Notes: generated by a model not told the origin, from the sequence alone. Numbered from the stretch's first letter, positions 28,750-38,859 are shown. The stretch is DNA of 64,000 nt from Methanolobus sp. WCC4 (GCF_038022665.1 NZ_CP150629.1:1098480-1162479); one strand, 5' to 3'. Translations and numbers: made by a program.

Positions 28750-29880
28750 ATGGAACAAAAAGTGAATATTTTTAGGTTAATCAGCACAATAATAATCTTG
28801 ATAGTGCTTTTTCCAGGCGCAAAAGATGCATTCCTTGACATTACTTCCAGTGCCAAGTCATTAGAAGATTTTACTCCTGAAGAGCTACGCGGTGACTATA
28901 AATGGATACGTGAGGTGGATTTGTCTTCTGATGGTAGATATGTTGCTGTTTTATCTTTTCCTGACGAGTCCATAGTTTTGCAAGAAAAAGAAGGAAATGA
29001 GTATTTAGTAAACGATGAAACATCCGGTATGTCAGAACTAAAATTCTCATCCGGCAGCAATTATTTGTTAATAGGTTCAAACAAATATGATCCACAAAAA
29101 AAGGATTATGGCAGTACATATGTGACATTATACAATGTTACAAACAAATCCATAGTCAGAACGCATGAAATGAAAAATAACTATATATCGGATATCGATT
29201 TTTCTCCAGATGAAAGATATTATGCATCTTCTTATAGAAAAGGAGATGATTCTGGAAAATGTACTGTAAATGTGTGGAGTGTAAATTCAGGAGAGATAGT
29301 ACAATCTATTACTAGTGAAAACTATCGAGCACTATCCCTTACTTTTACGCAGGATAGTAAGTATTTAGTTGTAAGTTATGATGGTTCTGGCTATTCTTCA
29401 GGTAGTACAGTGCTCTATAGCATCGATACAGGAGATGTTTACAGGACTTTAAATGAAATTTCCGCTTTCAAATTGCAGCTTTCGGATGACGGCAATATAT
29501 TAGCTGAAGAAAATGCAGATGGCAAAGGGCTTTTAGTCTGGAATACAGACCCTTATAGTAAGATAGCTAGATTTACTGATATCTCCTCACCAAATGATAT
29601 ATCTTTATCTTCTGACGGTAAATATTTTATGGCAATAGATGACTACGCATTGATGATTTGGGATATATCGTCAAAAAAGCAGATTTTGAGGACTAAAGTT
29701 AAAGACTTAGATTATGCTAATAACTTCTATACAGCAAAATTCTCTGGTGATGGTCAACAGATCCTAATCGGACTTGAAGTTTCTGAAGATTCCATATATT
29801 CAATGAATTCAAGGGCTTATAGTGGTAGAATTTTTGCCTATAATTTTACAGAGATAGTGGAAAGCTATGATGAGGGGTAG
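28750..29880 (+). CDS. WD40/YVTN-like beta-propeller membrane protein
   Basis: The 376-aa protein has an N-terminal hydrophobic helix (LISTIIILIVLFPGA; signal or anchor). At least six propeller-like repeats follow, recognisable as SSDGRYVAV, SPDERYYAS, TQDSKYLVV, SDDGNILAE, SSDGKYFMA and SGDGQQILI, several followed by a VW/IW dipeptide. I infer an extracytoplasmic scaffold or binding propeller; the partner is unknown. Its codons are clearly richer in A and T than the flanking argJ and argC genes, which suggests later acquisition. Confidence 0.75.
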   Translation: MEQKVNIFRLISTIIILIVLFPGAKDAFLDITSSAKSLEDFTPEELRGDYKWIREVDLSSDGRYVAVLSFPDESIVLQEKEGNEYLVNDETSGMSELKFSSGSNYLLIGSNKYDPQKKDYGSTYVTLYNVTNKSIVRTHEMKNNYISDIDFSPDERYYASSYRKGDDSGKCTVNVWSVNSGEIVQSITSENYRALSLTFTQDSKYLVVSYDGSGYSSGSTVLYSIDTGDVYRTLNEISAFKLQLSDDGNILAEENADGKGLLVWNTDPYSKIARFTDISSPNDISLSSDGKYFMAIDDYALMIWDISSKKQILRTKVKDLDYANNFYTAKFSGDGQQILIGLEVSEDSIYSMNSRAYSGRIFAYNFTEIVESYDEG

Positions 29881-30090
29881 TTTTCTTTTTAGCTCAGTAG
29901 AATTCCTCATTGAATGCAGAAGTAAAGTTTAAGGAACAGATAATTTCATTTTTTCGGATTGTGCCGGCTTTGCCGGGACCCTCCGGGATGGTTATAGTAA
30001 TTCATGGGAGACAATTTGAGCAGTGTTGTTGGATGTTCAGAGCCGAAATATAGAATAACAATACAATAGTTAGGGTATCTGAGGAAGATA
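29881..30090. other. Intergenic region upstream of argC
   Basis: Contains a small GC-rich hairpin (CCGGC TTT GCCGG near 29964-29976) followed by a second GC-rich inverted stretch, inside an AT-rich context. It may end the upstream transcript. An AT-rich promoter zone with AGGA before argC follows. Confidence 0.45.
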
Positions 30091-31032
30091 ATGTACAAGA
30101 TATACGTGGACGGTCAACACGGAACGACCGGCTTACTGGTTAATGAGCGTCTGGCAAAGCACCCGCAGGTTGAGATACTTGAGATCCCGTATGAGGAGCG
30201 TCATAACAGGGAATTGAGGACTAAGCTGCTCAACGAGGCGGACCTTGTGTTCCTGTGTCTGCCGGATGAGGCGGTCGAGGATACCGTGGGTCTGATCACC
30301 AACCCGAATACAAAGATTATCGATGCATCTACAGCCAACCGTATAAATGAGGCATGGGCTTATGGATTGCCTGAACTCTCTGCCGCACACAGGGAGAAGA
30401 TAACCGGGGCCAGCAAGGTATCAAATCCGGGTTGTCATGCCACGGCTTCCATAGTTGCACTTTTTCCTCTTGTTGAGGAAGGTATCATATCAAAGGATAC
30501 AGCAGTGCCACTGTTTTCCATAACCGGATATACCGGTGGCGGGAAGCAGATGATAGCGACCTATGAGACCACGGAAGAGCGTGCCTATAAGGCTCCAAGG
30601 CAGTATGCTCTGGGACTGACCCACAAGCATGTGCCTGAGGTAATGGTCCACTCCGGTCTTAACGTGAAACCAATGCTTATGCCAGTGGTTTCCAATTTCC
30701 CAAGGGGACTGGCTGTCACATTGCCATTGTCCGTGAAGGATTTGGAAAAAGCTGTGACAAAGGACAGCCTGTATGAGGTTTACCAGAGATATTATGGGGA
30801 TTCCATATTCATCCGTGTTCATGAGGTTGATGAGGCAGATGATCTGGTGGATAATGCCTTCGATGTTCAGGGAAGTAACGATACCAACTATCTGGATTTG
30901 TACATATACGGCAACGAGGAACAGATACAGGTCATATCCCGTCTGGACAATCTCGGTAAAGGCGCATCAGGTGCAGCAATACAGAACATGAATATCATGC
31001 TTGGCATGGATGAGACGACCGGTCTTTTGTGA
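30091..31032 (+). CDS. argC: N-acetyl-gamma-glutamyl-phosphate reductase, short type
   Basis: Reduces N-acetylglutamyl-5-phosphate to the semialdehyde in arginine synthesis. The 313-aa chain has the NAD(P)-binding start VDGQHGTTG, the nucleophile Cys in SNPGCHATA and the ITGYTGGGKQM loop. Length and motifs fit the short AGPR type (TIGR01851 class) rather than the roughly 340-aa long type usual in methanogens. It follows the WD40-like gene and is not directly beside argJ. A good AGGA ribosome-binding site is present. Confidence 0.92.
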   Translation: MYKIYVDGQHGTTGLLVNERLAKHPQVEILEIPYEERHNRELRTKLLNEADLVFLCLPDEAVEDTVGLITNPNTKIIDASTANRINEAWAYGLPELSAAHREKITGASKVSNPGCHATASIVALFPLVEEGIISKDTAVPLFSITGYTGGGKQMIATYETTEERAYKAPRQYALGLTHKHVPEVMVHSGLNVKPMLMPVVSNFPRGLAVTLPLSVKDLEKAVTKDSLYEVYQRYYGDSIFIRVHEVDEADDLVDNAFDVQGSNDTNYLDLYIYGNEEQIQVISRLDNLGKGASGAAIQNMNIMLGMDETTGLL

Positions 31033-31131
31033 GACCGGGAATGATTCATTTTTATTTTATTTGTTTTCTTTTTTCTTCATCCATCGCGTATAAATACTGT
31101 ATAAACATAATTATATCCATTGGGTGAGATA

Positions 31132-32619
31132 ATGGAGATCTCAGATTGGGAGAAACTGTATGATGAGGCAGTCTCAACTGTCAGGGGGCAGCTTGGGAAC
31201 GTGCAGGGAGTGTTCGTGGCGTACAATAGCAATGTGGATGCCATGAAACATATCAGGGAAGAAGAGATAAAGAAGCTCATTGGTATCATTGGTCCTGCTA
31301 AACTTCGGGAGAGGATGATCGAGTATCCCCGGGAGATAAAGGACCCTGTTGATTTCATGGCACGTCTTTTCATAGCCATGAGGGATGGAAAGGCGGCAGA
31401 GGTACCAACCTATACTACCGATATCCATGAATGGCTCATGGATAACCTTGTTTTCGATTCTGCACGGATGGGCGGTCAGGCAGGTATCATATCCAATCTT
31501 CTTGTAACCCTTGGCGTGAAGAACGTCATAACCTATGTACCCTGGCTCTCAAGGGAGCAGGCAGAATATTTTGCGGATTCTCCTGACCTCTGGCACCCCG
31601 CCATGGAGGATGGGAAACTTGTCCTTAAGCATCCTAAGGAAGCCTTCAACCCCGAACAGAAACCCAAGATAAACTGGATTATCGAATTCTCCAGAGGTAT
31701 GAGGTTCCGGTGTGCAGGCGAGGAATTCGAGGTTCCAAGGGATAATCGTCTAATTGTCTCCTCAAGACCCAACTGGATACGTATTGACATGAGCGAAGAG
31801 ATGTATGAGCAGTTATCCGAGATAAGGGAGGATATCGATGGTGCCATACTTGCCGGTTACCAGATGATAAAAGAGGAATACGAGGATGGCAGCACCTATG
31901 CTGATTATGTGAAGAAGGCCGTGGATGTAATAGAGCGACTGAAGGGATGCAACCCTCAGATGCGCATACATGTGGAATTTACATCCATACAGAACAAGGT
32001 TATCCGTAAAGCCATTCTCACAGAAATTGTGAAAAAACATGTCACATCCCTTGGTCTTGATACCGTGGAGGTCGCCAATGCCCTCAACGTGCTTGGATAT
32101 GAGGAACTGGCGTATTCTGTGATAAACAAAGGTGAGGACAGTATCGTTTCACTTTATGAGGGAGCCGTCAGGCTTCTTAAGGAACTCGATCTGCAGAGGG
32201 TCCACATCCATTCACTTGGATATTATATCTGTGTGGTGTCAAAGGACCATCCACTGGATGTAAAAGAACAAAGGGAAGCCCTGCTCTTTGCCTCAGCCCT
32301 TGCAGCAACCCAGGCAACCCTTGGTTCCATCAGTAATATCGATGACATCTCAACAGGTCTTGGTGTCCCGGTCTATGACCAGGGATTCGAGGACCTGATA
32401 GAGCTTGAGAAGTATCTTGTCAGGAGGGGTGTCTGTTCTGCCGAGGATTTCGAAGACGGATGCATCGGCGCACCCGGTCATAACCTGATCATAGTTCCCT
32501 CCAAGGTTGTAAAGGATCCCGTTGCAACGGTGGGGATAGGAGATACAATATCCGCCGGTGCCTTCATTGCCCTGCTGGCAAAGATGCCAAAGGTGAATGT
32601 TTGCAAAGCAATGGAATGA
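31132..32619 (+). CDS. pfkC: ADP-dependent phosphofructokinase/glucokinase
   Basis: Phosphorylates fructose-6-phosphate (and possibly glucose) with ADP as donor in the modified Embden-Meyerhof pathway. It is about 495 aa with a ribokinase-like fold: FVAYNSNVDAMKHI near the N-terminus, the HVEFTS acidic metal site and the catalytic-base motif TVGIGDTISAGAF near the C-terminus. A TTG at 31120 would add four residues; the ATG at 31132 after GGTGAGAT is preferred. It is directly followed by a diverged paralogue, overlapping or nearly so. Confidence 0.92.
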   Translation: MEISDWEKLYDEAVSTVRGQLGNVQGVFVAYNSNVDAMKHIREEEIKKLIGIIGPAKLRERMIEYPREIKDPVDFMARLFIAMRDGKAAEVPTYTTDIHEWLMDNLVFDSARMGGQAGIISNLLVTLGVKNVITYVPWLSREQAEYFADSPDLWHPAMEDGKLVLKHPKEAFNPEQKPKINWIIEFSRGMRFRCAGEEFEVPRDNRLIVSSRPNWIRIDMSEEMYEQLSEIREDIDGAILAGYQMIKEEYEDGSTYADYVKKAVDVIERLKGCNPQMRIHVEFTSIQNKVIRKAILTEIVKKHVTSLGLDTVEVANALNVLGYEELAYSVINKGEDSIVSLYEGAVRLLKELDLQRVHIHSLGYYICVVSKDHPLDVKEQREALLFASALAATQATLGSISNIDDISTGLGVPVYDQGFEDLIELEKYLVRRGVCSAEDFEDGCIGAPGHNLIIVPSKVVKDPVATVGIGDTISAGAFIALLAKMPKVNVCKAME

Positions 32620-32630
32620 TGGAGCAACCT

Positions 32631-33980
32631 ATGAACATTCTATGTGCCTACAATGCTAACATAGATTCCATCTATCACATCGATGGAGAGGAACTTTCAC
32701 GGCTGCTTGCCGATCATCCGGATGTTCAGGAAAAGGTAAGTAAGCCACCAGGTTCCATATCATTGGTGTCCGATGTCCTTGCCGGTATCGTGATATGTAT
32801 GCGTGATGGCACAGGTGCAGAGTGGCTGGTCCATGATAGTGAGGTATTCGACTGGCTGAAGCAGACGTTCCTTGAACGTTCCCTAATGAGGATGGGAGGT
32901 AATATGGGCATCATGTCCAACGTTCTCTCTGAACTCGGGGCTTCGAAGGTGATACCTAATGTCGGCAGCCTGACAGAACTTCAGGCTTCGTTCTTTTCTC
33001 AAAAATCCATCCTTTACCCTCATAATGGAAAGCTGTACAAAAGCAGTGAACTGGGATCGATACTTCAGGGAGATGCTTCATCCCATGAACTCATTCATTT
33101 CGTCTTCGACTTCAAAAAAGGAGATACTTTAACACTTGCAGGTGAAAGGATAGTTGTCCCAAGGGAGAATCGTTTCATAGCAACGTACGACCCTTTGAAC
33201 TTCCGGCTCCATATCGATGAACATTTCCGTGACTATGCTCTGGAACATGCAAAAGAGATGGATGGTGCCATCATTTCCGGTTATCACATGCTTCAGGAGG
33301 ATATGGGGGACTGTGACTACAGAGAAAGACTTGATTCTTCTCTTGAACAGTTGATAAGCTGGAAAAAGGAGAACGATAATTTCCATATCCATGCAGAGTT
33401 CGGAGATTTCTCATCGGAGAACGTAGCATCCTATGCATTCTCAATTCTCTCCCCGGTGGTGGACCGTATAGGTATGAATGAGGACGAACTTGCCACTCTT
33501 GCCCGGATGAACGGTATGGACTCCAAACCAATACTTGCAATGGACCCTGTGGAAATAGCAGAGTCTGCGATAAGCCTCTGTAACGACTTCGGGCTTTGCA
33601 GGATGCTGGTACACACAAGGGAATTCGTGCTTTCTGTCTCATGCATGAAGGATGATGACCCGGAACTCATAGTTGAGGCAATGGACTTCGGGGTGAAGTG
33701 TGCAGCTGCCTTTGCATTTTCCGGCAAACTTGCTGACAGGGAAACCCTGCTGGATATAGCATCAGGGATAAAGGAAAGTGAATTCGGAAGGGATGCTTCA
33801 TCAAGACTGGGAAAGTATCTGGTGGAAAAGCGGGATTGCAGTGGTATATGTGGCCTATTCCGGTCATATCAGTTAAGCATCATCCCGACCCGGATATGTG
33901 CTGAGCCTGTTTCCACCGTAGGACTCGGAGATACTATATCAGCCGCTATTTTTTTAAGGGAGCTTGAACTCAACTCCTGA
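32631..33980 (+). CDS. ADP-dependent sugar kinase paralogue
   Basis: About 449 aa, a diverged relative of the preceding gene and collinear with it: CAYNANIDSIYHI at the N-terminus, HIHAEFGDF for the acidic site and STVGLGDTISAAIF for the base motif. The core active-site residues are kept, so it is probably active, but the sugar-binding part differs. The start is chosen as ATG 32631, six bases after GGAG; ATGs at 32616/32619 overlapping the upstream stop are alternatives. The DNA-glycosylase gene overlaps or touches its 3' end. The substrate is unknown; glucose is possible. Confidence 0.85.
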   Translation: MNILCAYNANIDSIYHIDGEELSRLLADHPDVQEKVSKPPGSISLVSDVLAGIVICMRDGTGAEWLVHDSEVFDWLKQTFLERSLMRMGGNMGIMSNVLSELGASKVIPNVGSLTELQASFFSQKSILYPHNGKLYKSSELGSILQGDASSHELIHFVFDFKKGDTLTLAGERIVVPRENRFIATYDPLNFRLHIDEHFRDYALEHAKEMDGAIISGYHMLQEDMGDCDYRERLDSSLEQLISWKKENDNFHIHAEFGDFSSENVASYAFSILSPVVDRIGMNEDELATLARMNGMDSKPILAMDPVEIAESAISLCNDFGLCRMLVHTREFVLSVSCMKDDDPELIVEAMDFGVKCAAAFAFSGKLADRETLLDIASGIKESEFGRDASSRLGKYLVEKRDCSGICGLFRSYQLSIIPTRICAEPVSTVGLGDTISAAIFLRELELNS

Positions 33981-34818
33981 TATGTACACTCTTTTCTCGG
34001 AGAATTTCAACCTGAACTACACCCTTGACTGTGGTCAGGTGTTCCGCTGGGACTTCATCGATGGCTGGTGGACAGGGGTAGTGAATGGTGATGTCGCAAG
34101 GTTGCAACAGGATCCGGAAAGCGGTGAGGTCGCTGTGGATTCAAAACTACCGAAGGGTTTCTTTGAGAACTATTTCCGTTTTGATGATGACCTTGATTCC
34201 ATCCTTCGGGAGGTAAATAAGGATGGGTTCATGGACGAGGCCATTAACAAGTACATGGGACTTCGTCTTATCAGACAGGACCCATGGGAATGCCTGATAT
34301 CCTATATGCTTGCAACAGCTTGGAGCATCCCGAATATCAAAAGGGCTATCTCCATGATGTGCAGCAACTATGGTGAGGAGATAGAGGATGGCTATTACAG
34401 TTTTCCCGAGCCACACTCACTTGTCCATGCATGCGATGACGACCTGCGGGCCTGCAAACTCGGTTTCAGGGGAGGTCGTGTGATAAAAGCTGCGAGGCAT
34501 GTAGAAGAAGGGAATCTTGTTCTGGATGACCTCTTTGAGGTTGACTATAACGAGGCAAAACAGAGGCTGATGTTCCTTGAAGGCATCGGTGAAAAGGTCG
34601 CTGACTGCATACTTCTCTTTGCCTTCGATAAGATGGAGGCTTTCCCTGTGGACACTCATGTGGAAAAGGTCGTGAAGACTGTCTACGGTGACCATGAGTT
34701 CTTCAACGGTAATGCCACAAAGAGCAAGATCGGTAATTGGGGGCGCATGTATTTCGGGCACTACTGCGGCTATGCACAGCAGTATTTCTTCTATCAGAAA
34801 AGACTTGAAGGTCTTTGA
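33964..34818 (+). CDS. OGG1-type 8-oxoguanine DNA glycosylase/AP lyase
   Basis: A base-excision repair enzyme of about 280 aa. The N-terminal half has the OGG-type LDCGQVFRWDF strand. The helix-hairpin-helix motif reads LEGIGEKVADCILLF and contains the catalytic lysine; the GPD loop reads AFPVDTHVEK with the catalytic aspartate. The start is uncertain: TTG 33964 inside the kinase gene, or ATG 33982 just after the kinase stop. I infer translational coupling with the kinase pair. Confidence 0.9.
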   Translation: MNSTPDMYTLFSENFNLNYTLDCGQVFRWDFIDGWWTGVVNGDVARLQQDPESGEVAVDSKLPKGFFENYFRFDDDLDSILREVNKDGFMDEAINKYMGLRLIRQDPWECLISYMLATAWSIPNIKRAISMMCSNYGEEIEDGYYSFPEPHSLVHACDDDLRACKLGFRGGRVIKAARHVEEGNLVLDDLFEVDYNEAKQRLMFLEGIGEKVADCILLFAFDKMEAFPVDTHVEKVVKTVYGDHEFFNGNATKSKIGNWGRMYFGHYCGYAQQYFFYQKRLEGL

Positions 34819-34867
34819 ATCCTGCTGGGAAAGTCCAGGCCGGAATAATAGGGAATAGGCAGTACTT

Positions 34868-36223
34868 TTACTTTCCCTGTTCCCATTTCCTGAGGAATTT
34901 CCTGAATCCGGGGTCGTTGACCCTGGCTATATCCGTGTTCTCGACAATTGAGAATCCCAGACCGATAGTTTTTCCCAGATGCTTTCCAAGGGAACAATGC
35001 TGTATCCTTCCCTCAAGTAGCTCCTTTGCTGTGGTGAACTTACGTTTTATATCTGCAACGTAGAACCCGTCCTCGATATACAGGGAGAAAAGTTCATCAG
35101 AGCCGAGGTATTTGTCCTTGAAGCCCTTTGCATGGGTGTGTGCCCATACCGGGGGTCCTCTGTGCTTTTTAACAAGCGGGAGCTGGGATGTGGCAAGTTC
35201 TATCAGTATGATCGCCTCTTCATTCACCCAGTATCCTGAATTGAGCACATAGAACTCGTATTCCTCGAAAAGTGCACGGATCGAGTGTTCCATTTTGTCA
35301 AGTTGCGGATAGAGTATATCGTCAACAAGGTCAGGAGGTCTGAAAGAGATTGCAACGAAAGAACTTCTCCTTGATGTGATCATGTCGATGATCTCATTAT
35401 CTGTCATTGCTTCTTTTTGTTTTGGGAAGAAGAAATCTTCTGTCGGCTTTTCTGAATAGGCTCTGGCAGCATCTATGAACCTTGCGAACTGGTTCAGGGA
35501 AAGTGCAGCAGCCACATTCCTTTTAGGGTCTGTTGGGTCGATGACAACAAGTGGGTCATTATGCTTGATGGTCCCATGTTCCAGCATATCGATGCTGAGT
35601 CCCGGTTTCCAGTCGCAGGCGTTCCTGAGGGTGTTACGGAAAGAGCCGTAATGGACTACCAGTAGTTCGGTGAGATATCCTGAGAATCCCTGTGTACGAA
35701 GCTCTGAACCGTAGGTTCCGGTGCCTTTCATGAACTGTTTCATGATGAGCACATCATCCTCACGACCCGGAATGACCATTTTTATGAACTCATTGTGAAA
35801 GGGTGTCCTGTCTACGGCAGATATTATCTCAGATGCCGATTCCACTGAATAACAGGGGACCAGGTCCACATCAAATCCTCCGTACTGCATATTCAAATAT
35901 GGGTGTTCTGCATAGCGTTCCTCTATGTTCTCTCCTTCCTTTGCCACCTTTCTTGCAATAAGGAGGCCGTTGTTCTCCAGATCCTCACGGCTGGTATCTT
36001 CAGGGAATGAGATAAAGATGTCAAGGTCATGGGTGCCGGATATCCAGGTGTCCCTTGCAGCTGATCCTACCAGTTTTGGTGTGATATCGCTGATTCCAAG
36101 GATCCTTGCTGATATGCTGACTTTTTCAAGTAGTTCTGTAGCTACTTCCTCAAGCTTCTTCTTTTCATCAGGACCGGGTTTGATCCTGTCAAGTATCTGT
36201 TCTTCCAGTGTTATTTCTGTCAT
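34868..36223 (-). CDS. cca: CCA-adding tRNA nucleotidyltransferase (class I)
   Basis: Adds or repairs the 3' CCA of tRNA. The 451-aa archaeal class I enzyme shows the nucleotidyltransferase motif GSAARDTWISGTHDLDIFI, with the DxD carboxylates around residue 67. The central and C-terminal domains of the family follow (RGPPVWAH and the tail near residue 390). The tRNA-Ser in this window already encodes its CCA, so repair is one role here. Confidence 0.94.
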   Translation of the reverse strand: MTEITLEEQILDRIKPGPDEKKKLEEVATELLEKVSISARILGISDITPKLVGSAARDTWISGTHDLDIFISFPEDTSREDLENNGLLIARKVAKEGENIEERYAEHPYLNMQYGGFDVDLVPCYSVESASEIISAVDRTPFHNEFIKMVIPGREDDVLIMKQFMKGTGTYGSELRTQGFSGYLTELLVVHYGSFRNTLRNACDWKPGLSIDMLEHGTIKHNDPLVVIDPTDPKRNVAAALSLNQFARFIDAARAYSEKPTEDFFFPKQKEAMTDNEIIDMITSRRSSFVAISFRPPDLVDDILYPQLDKMEHSIRALFEEYEFYVLNSGYWVNEEAIILIELATSQLPLVKKHRGPPVWAHTHAKGFKDKYLGSDELFSLYIEDGFYVADIKRKFTTAKELLEGRIQHCSLGKHLGKTIGLGFSIVENTDIARVNDPGFRKFLRKWEQGK

Positions 36224-36314
36224 GGGTCCAAATCAGGATATTATTTGCAGGTTATAAAAAAGTATTGAACGTAAAAGAGTCGGATCCCTTTGTACAGTGA
36301 AACGAATACGGTGG

Positions 36315-37439
36315 TCAGCAGATGCCGATGTTCTCTTTCTTTATGACGTGGTTATAGTTCTTGTAACCAAGTATATCAGCTATCATATCAGTATGCTGGC
36401 CTTTGACCCTGTCCAGTTCATCGGAGCTGTAGTCTGTGATCCCTTTTGCAAAGATACTGCCTTCGCAAGTGATCTCAACTATCTCTCCTCTGTCGAAGTT
36501 TCCTTGAACACCCGTCACGCCGGAAGGAAGCAGGCTCATGCTGCTGAGAATGGCATCCCTTGCACCGGCATCCACCTCGATGGAGCCGCATGACTTTGAG
36601 AGAAGTATCCAGCGTATCCTGTTCTTGTGCACATCCTGATTGGCAAGGAACAATGTCCCTATCTCTTCACCGGCGAGCACTTTCGTGATCACATTATCAA
36701 TGGCACTGTTCGTTATTATCATGTAGCTGCCTGACATGTGGCATATTCTGGCTGCCTCTATCTTGGTTCTCATCCCGCCGACACCTTTCATGCTTGTGGG
36801 GCTTCCTCCGTAGCTCTCTATCTCAGGAGTGATCTCCTCCACAAGGTTCAGGAGTGTGGCATCATGATTACGTTTAGGGTTCTTGTCATAAAGGCCATCT
36901 ATGTCAGAAAGTATTATCAGGAGGTCCGCTTCCATTTTGCTGGCAACCATTGCGGAAAGCTTGTCATTGTCGCCGAAGGTGGCTTCGATCTCATTTGCGG
37001 ATGTGCTGTCGTTCTCGTTGACAATTGGTATTACACCGTAGCTCAGAAGTGTGGAAATACTGTTCCTGAGGTTTAGATAGGTCAGCCGGTTGGAGAATGA
37101 TTCGTATGTAAGGAGTATCTGAGCGACTTTAAGGTTGTGTTTTGCGAAGGCGTTGCTCCATTCTTGCATAAGGACACTCTGGCCGACGGCGGCACATGCC
37201 TGTCTGACAGGTATCTCTTTTGGTCGTGTGTCAAAGTCCAGTATATCGATACCGATGCCGACGGCTCCCGAGCTTACAAGGATCACCTTCTTTCCCATTT
37301 CATGAAGTCCTGCGACCTGCGCAGCCATGTTCTCCATGAACTGGCGATTGAGGTTACCATCCTCGGTATTGATAGAAGATGTGCCTATCTTTACGACTAT
37401 CTTATTCACATCGCTGAAGAGCTCTTTCCTGTCCGTCAA
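36315..37439 (-). CDS. proB: Glutamate 5-kinase with PUA domain
   Basis: First step of proline synthesis, ATP + glutamate to glutamyl-5-phosphate. The 374-aa protein has an amino-acid kinase domain (VVKIGTSSI near residue 15, VSSGAVGIG, NENDSTSA, LSDIDGLYD). A C-terminal PUA domain begins at about residue 280 (GSIEVDAGARDAIL). The start is TTG at 37439, seven bases after GGAG. proA lies 64 bases upstream in the same direction, making a proA-proB operon. Confidence 0.94.
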   Translation of the reverse strand: MTDRKELFSDVNKIVVKIGTSSINTEDGNLNRQFMENMAAQVAGLHEMGKKVILVSSGAVGIGIDILDFDTRPKEIPVRQACAAVGQSVLMQEWSNAFAKHNLKVAQILLTYESFSNRLTYLNLRNSISTLLSYGVIPIVNENDSTSANEIEATFGDNDKLSAMVASKMEADLLIILSDIDGLYDKNPKRNHDATLLNLVEEITPEIESYGGSPTSMKGVGGMRTKIEAARICHMSGSYMIITNSAIDNVITKVLAGEEIGTLFLANQDVHKNRIRWILLSKSCGSIEVDAGARDAILSSMSLLPSGVTGVQGNFDRGEIVEITCEGSIFAKGITDYSSDELDRVKGQHTDMIADILGYKNYNHVIKKENIGIC

Positions 37440-37503
37440 AGTGATGCTCCTGTTAATCCTGCTGCTTTTACCAGTCCTCTTTCCTCTCCGGCATTTCTTA
37501 CTA

Positions 37504-38859
37504 TCATTTGCCGGAAACTATGTCCGAGGCTTCCTTGTTGAGCTTTCTGTGTGTGAATTTCTTAGCGTCAGGTCCGGCATAGTCTGCGACTTTATCACCA
37601 TTACCTACTAAGATGTACTTGTAGATGAGAAGTCCTTCCATTCCCACAGGACCACGTGCATGGATCTTATTGGTACTGATGCCCACTTCCGCACCTTTTC
37701 CATAGCGGAACCCATCTGCGAATCTTGTGGATGCATTGAGCATGACGCTGGATGAGTCTATGAGGTCGGTGAACTTTTTCTTTTTGAGCTCGTTCTCAGT
37801 AATGATACCATCTGTGTGATGGGAACCGTAGTGGTTGATGTGCTCGATAGCTTCTTCCATTGACTCTACTATCTTTATGGAGAGTGTCAGGTCATTGTAC
37901 TCGGTCTTCCAGTCGTCCTCTGTTGCTCTCAGGATACTCTTGAGGAAGTCGATCTCTTCAAGTATCTTAAAGGACCCTTCGTCACAGCGCATCTCCACAC
38001 CAGCTTCGTCGTACATCCTTGCCATCTTTGGCAGGAATTTATTGGCGATACTCCTGTTAATCAGAAGTGTCTCCATTGCATTACATACGGCAGGGTACTG
38101 TACCTTTGAGTCAAAACAGACCTCGTATGCTTTTGAGAGGTCCGCCTCATCGTCCACATATACGTGGCAGATACCGTCTGCGTGTCCGAGAACAGGAATC
38201 TTTGTGTTGTCCTGCATGTATTTGACGAATGCATTGGATCCTCTTGGGATGAGCAGGTCGATGTATGCATCCATACTGAGGATGTCGTTGACCTCTTCCC
38301 TTGTTTCCATTAACTGGAATGCACCTTTCGGCATTCCGTTTACGGATTCTGCAGCCTCGTTCAGGAGGTCGAAGATCATACGGTTGGAATTGAGTGCTTC
38401 GCTTCCTCCCTTGAATACGGTTGAATTGCCGCTTTTAAGACAGAGGGACATTACCTGTGGCACCACATCAGGACGTGCTTCAAATATGACACCGATAAGT
38501 CCGATCGGACAGCTTACCTGATAGAGCTCGAGTCCCTTATCAAGTTCAAGGGCATCTATGGTCTTACCTACAGGGTCTTCGAGATCGATGACATCACGGA
38601 TACCGTCTATCATTCCGCTTATCTTGCTGTCACTGACCTTGAGCCTGTCCACAAGTGCCTGTGAGAGTTCGCCTTTCCTCTTCAGTTTCTCTGCGGTCTC
38701 AACGTCCTTCTGGTTTGCTTCGAGTATCTTATCGCGATTATTGTCAAGTGCCTGTGCCATTGCCTCAAGAGCCTTGTTCTTAGTGTCCGTGCTGACACTT
38801 GCAAGGATAATGGATGCCTTCTTGGCCTCAATGACCTTTTCTTCAATTTCAGTAACCAT
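37504..38859 (-). CDS. proA: Glutamate-5-semialdehyde dehydrogenase
   Basis: Reduces glutamyl-5-phosphate with NADPH for proline synthesis. The protein is about 451 aa of the aldehyde dehydrogenase superfamily: the NAD(P) region CPIGLIGVIFEARPDV, the catalytic cysteine in VQYPAVCNAMETLL and the C-terminal GPVGMEGLLIYKYI. A GTG four codons upstream (38871) is part of the ribosome-binding sequence AGGTGATT, so ATG 38859 is taken. The first part of this gene and its upstream sequence are duplicated in decayed form near 39450. Confidence 0.95.
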   Translation of the reverse strand: MVTEIEEKVIEAKKASIILASVSTDTKNKALEAMAQALDNNRDKILEANQKDVETAEKLKRKGELSQALVDRLKVSDSKISGMIDGIRDVIDLEDPVGKTIDALELDKGLELYQVSCPIGLIGVIFEARPDVVPQVMSLCLKSGNSTVFKGGSEALNSNRMIFDLLNEAAESVNGMPKGAFQLMETREEVNDILSMDAYIDLLIPRGSNAFVKYMQDNTKIPVLGHADGICHVYVDDEADLSKAYEVCFDSKVQYPAVCNAMETLLINRSIANKFLPKMARMYDEAGVEMRCDEGSFKILEEIDFLKSILRATEDDWKTEYNDLTLSIKIVESMEEAIEHINHYGSHHTDGIITENELKKKKFTDLIDSSSVMLNASTRFADGFRYGKGAEVGISTNKIHARGPVGMEGLLIYKYILVGNGDKVADYAGPDAKKFTHRKLNKEASDIVSGK

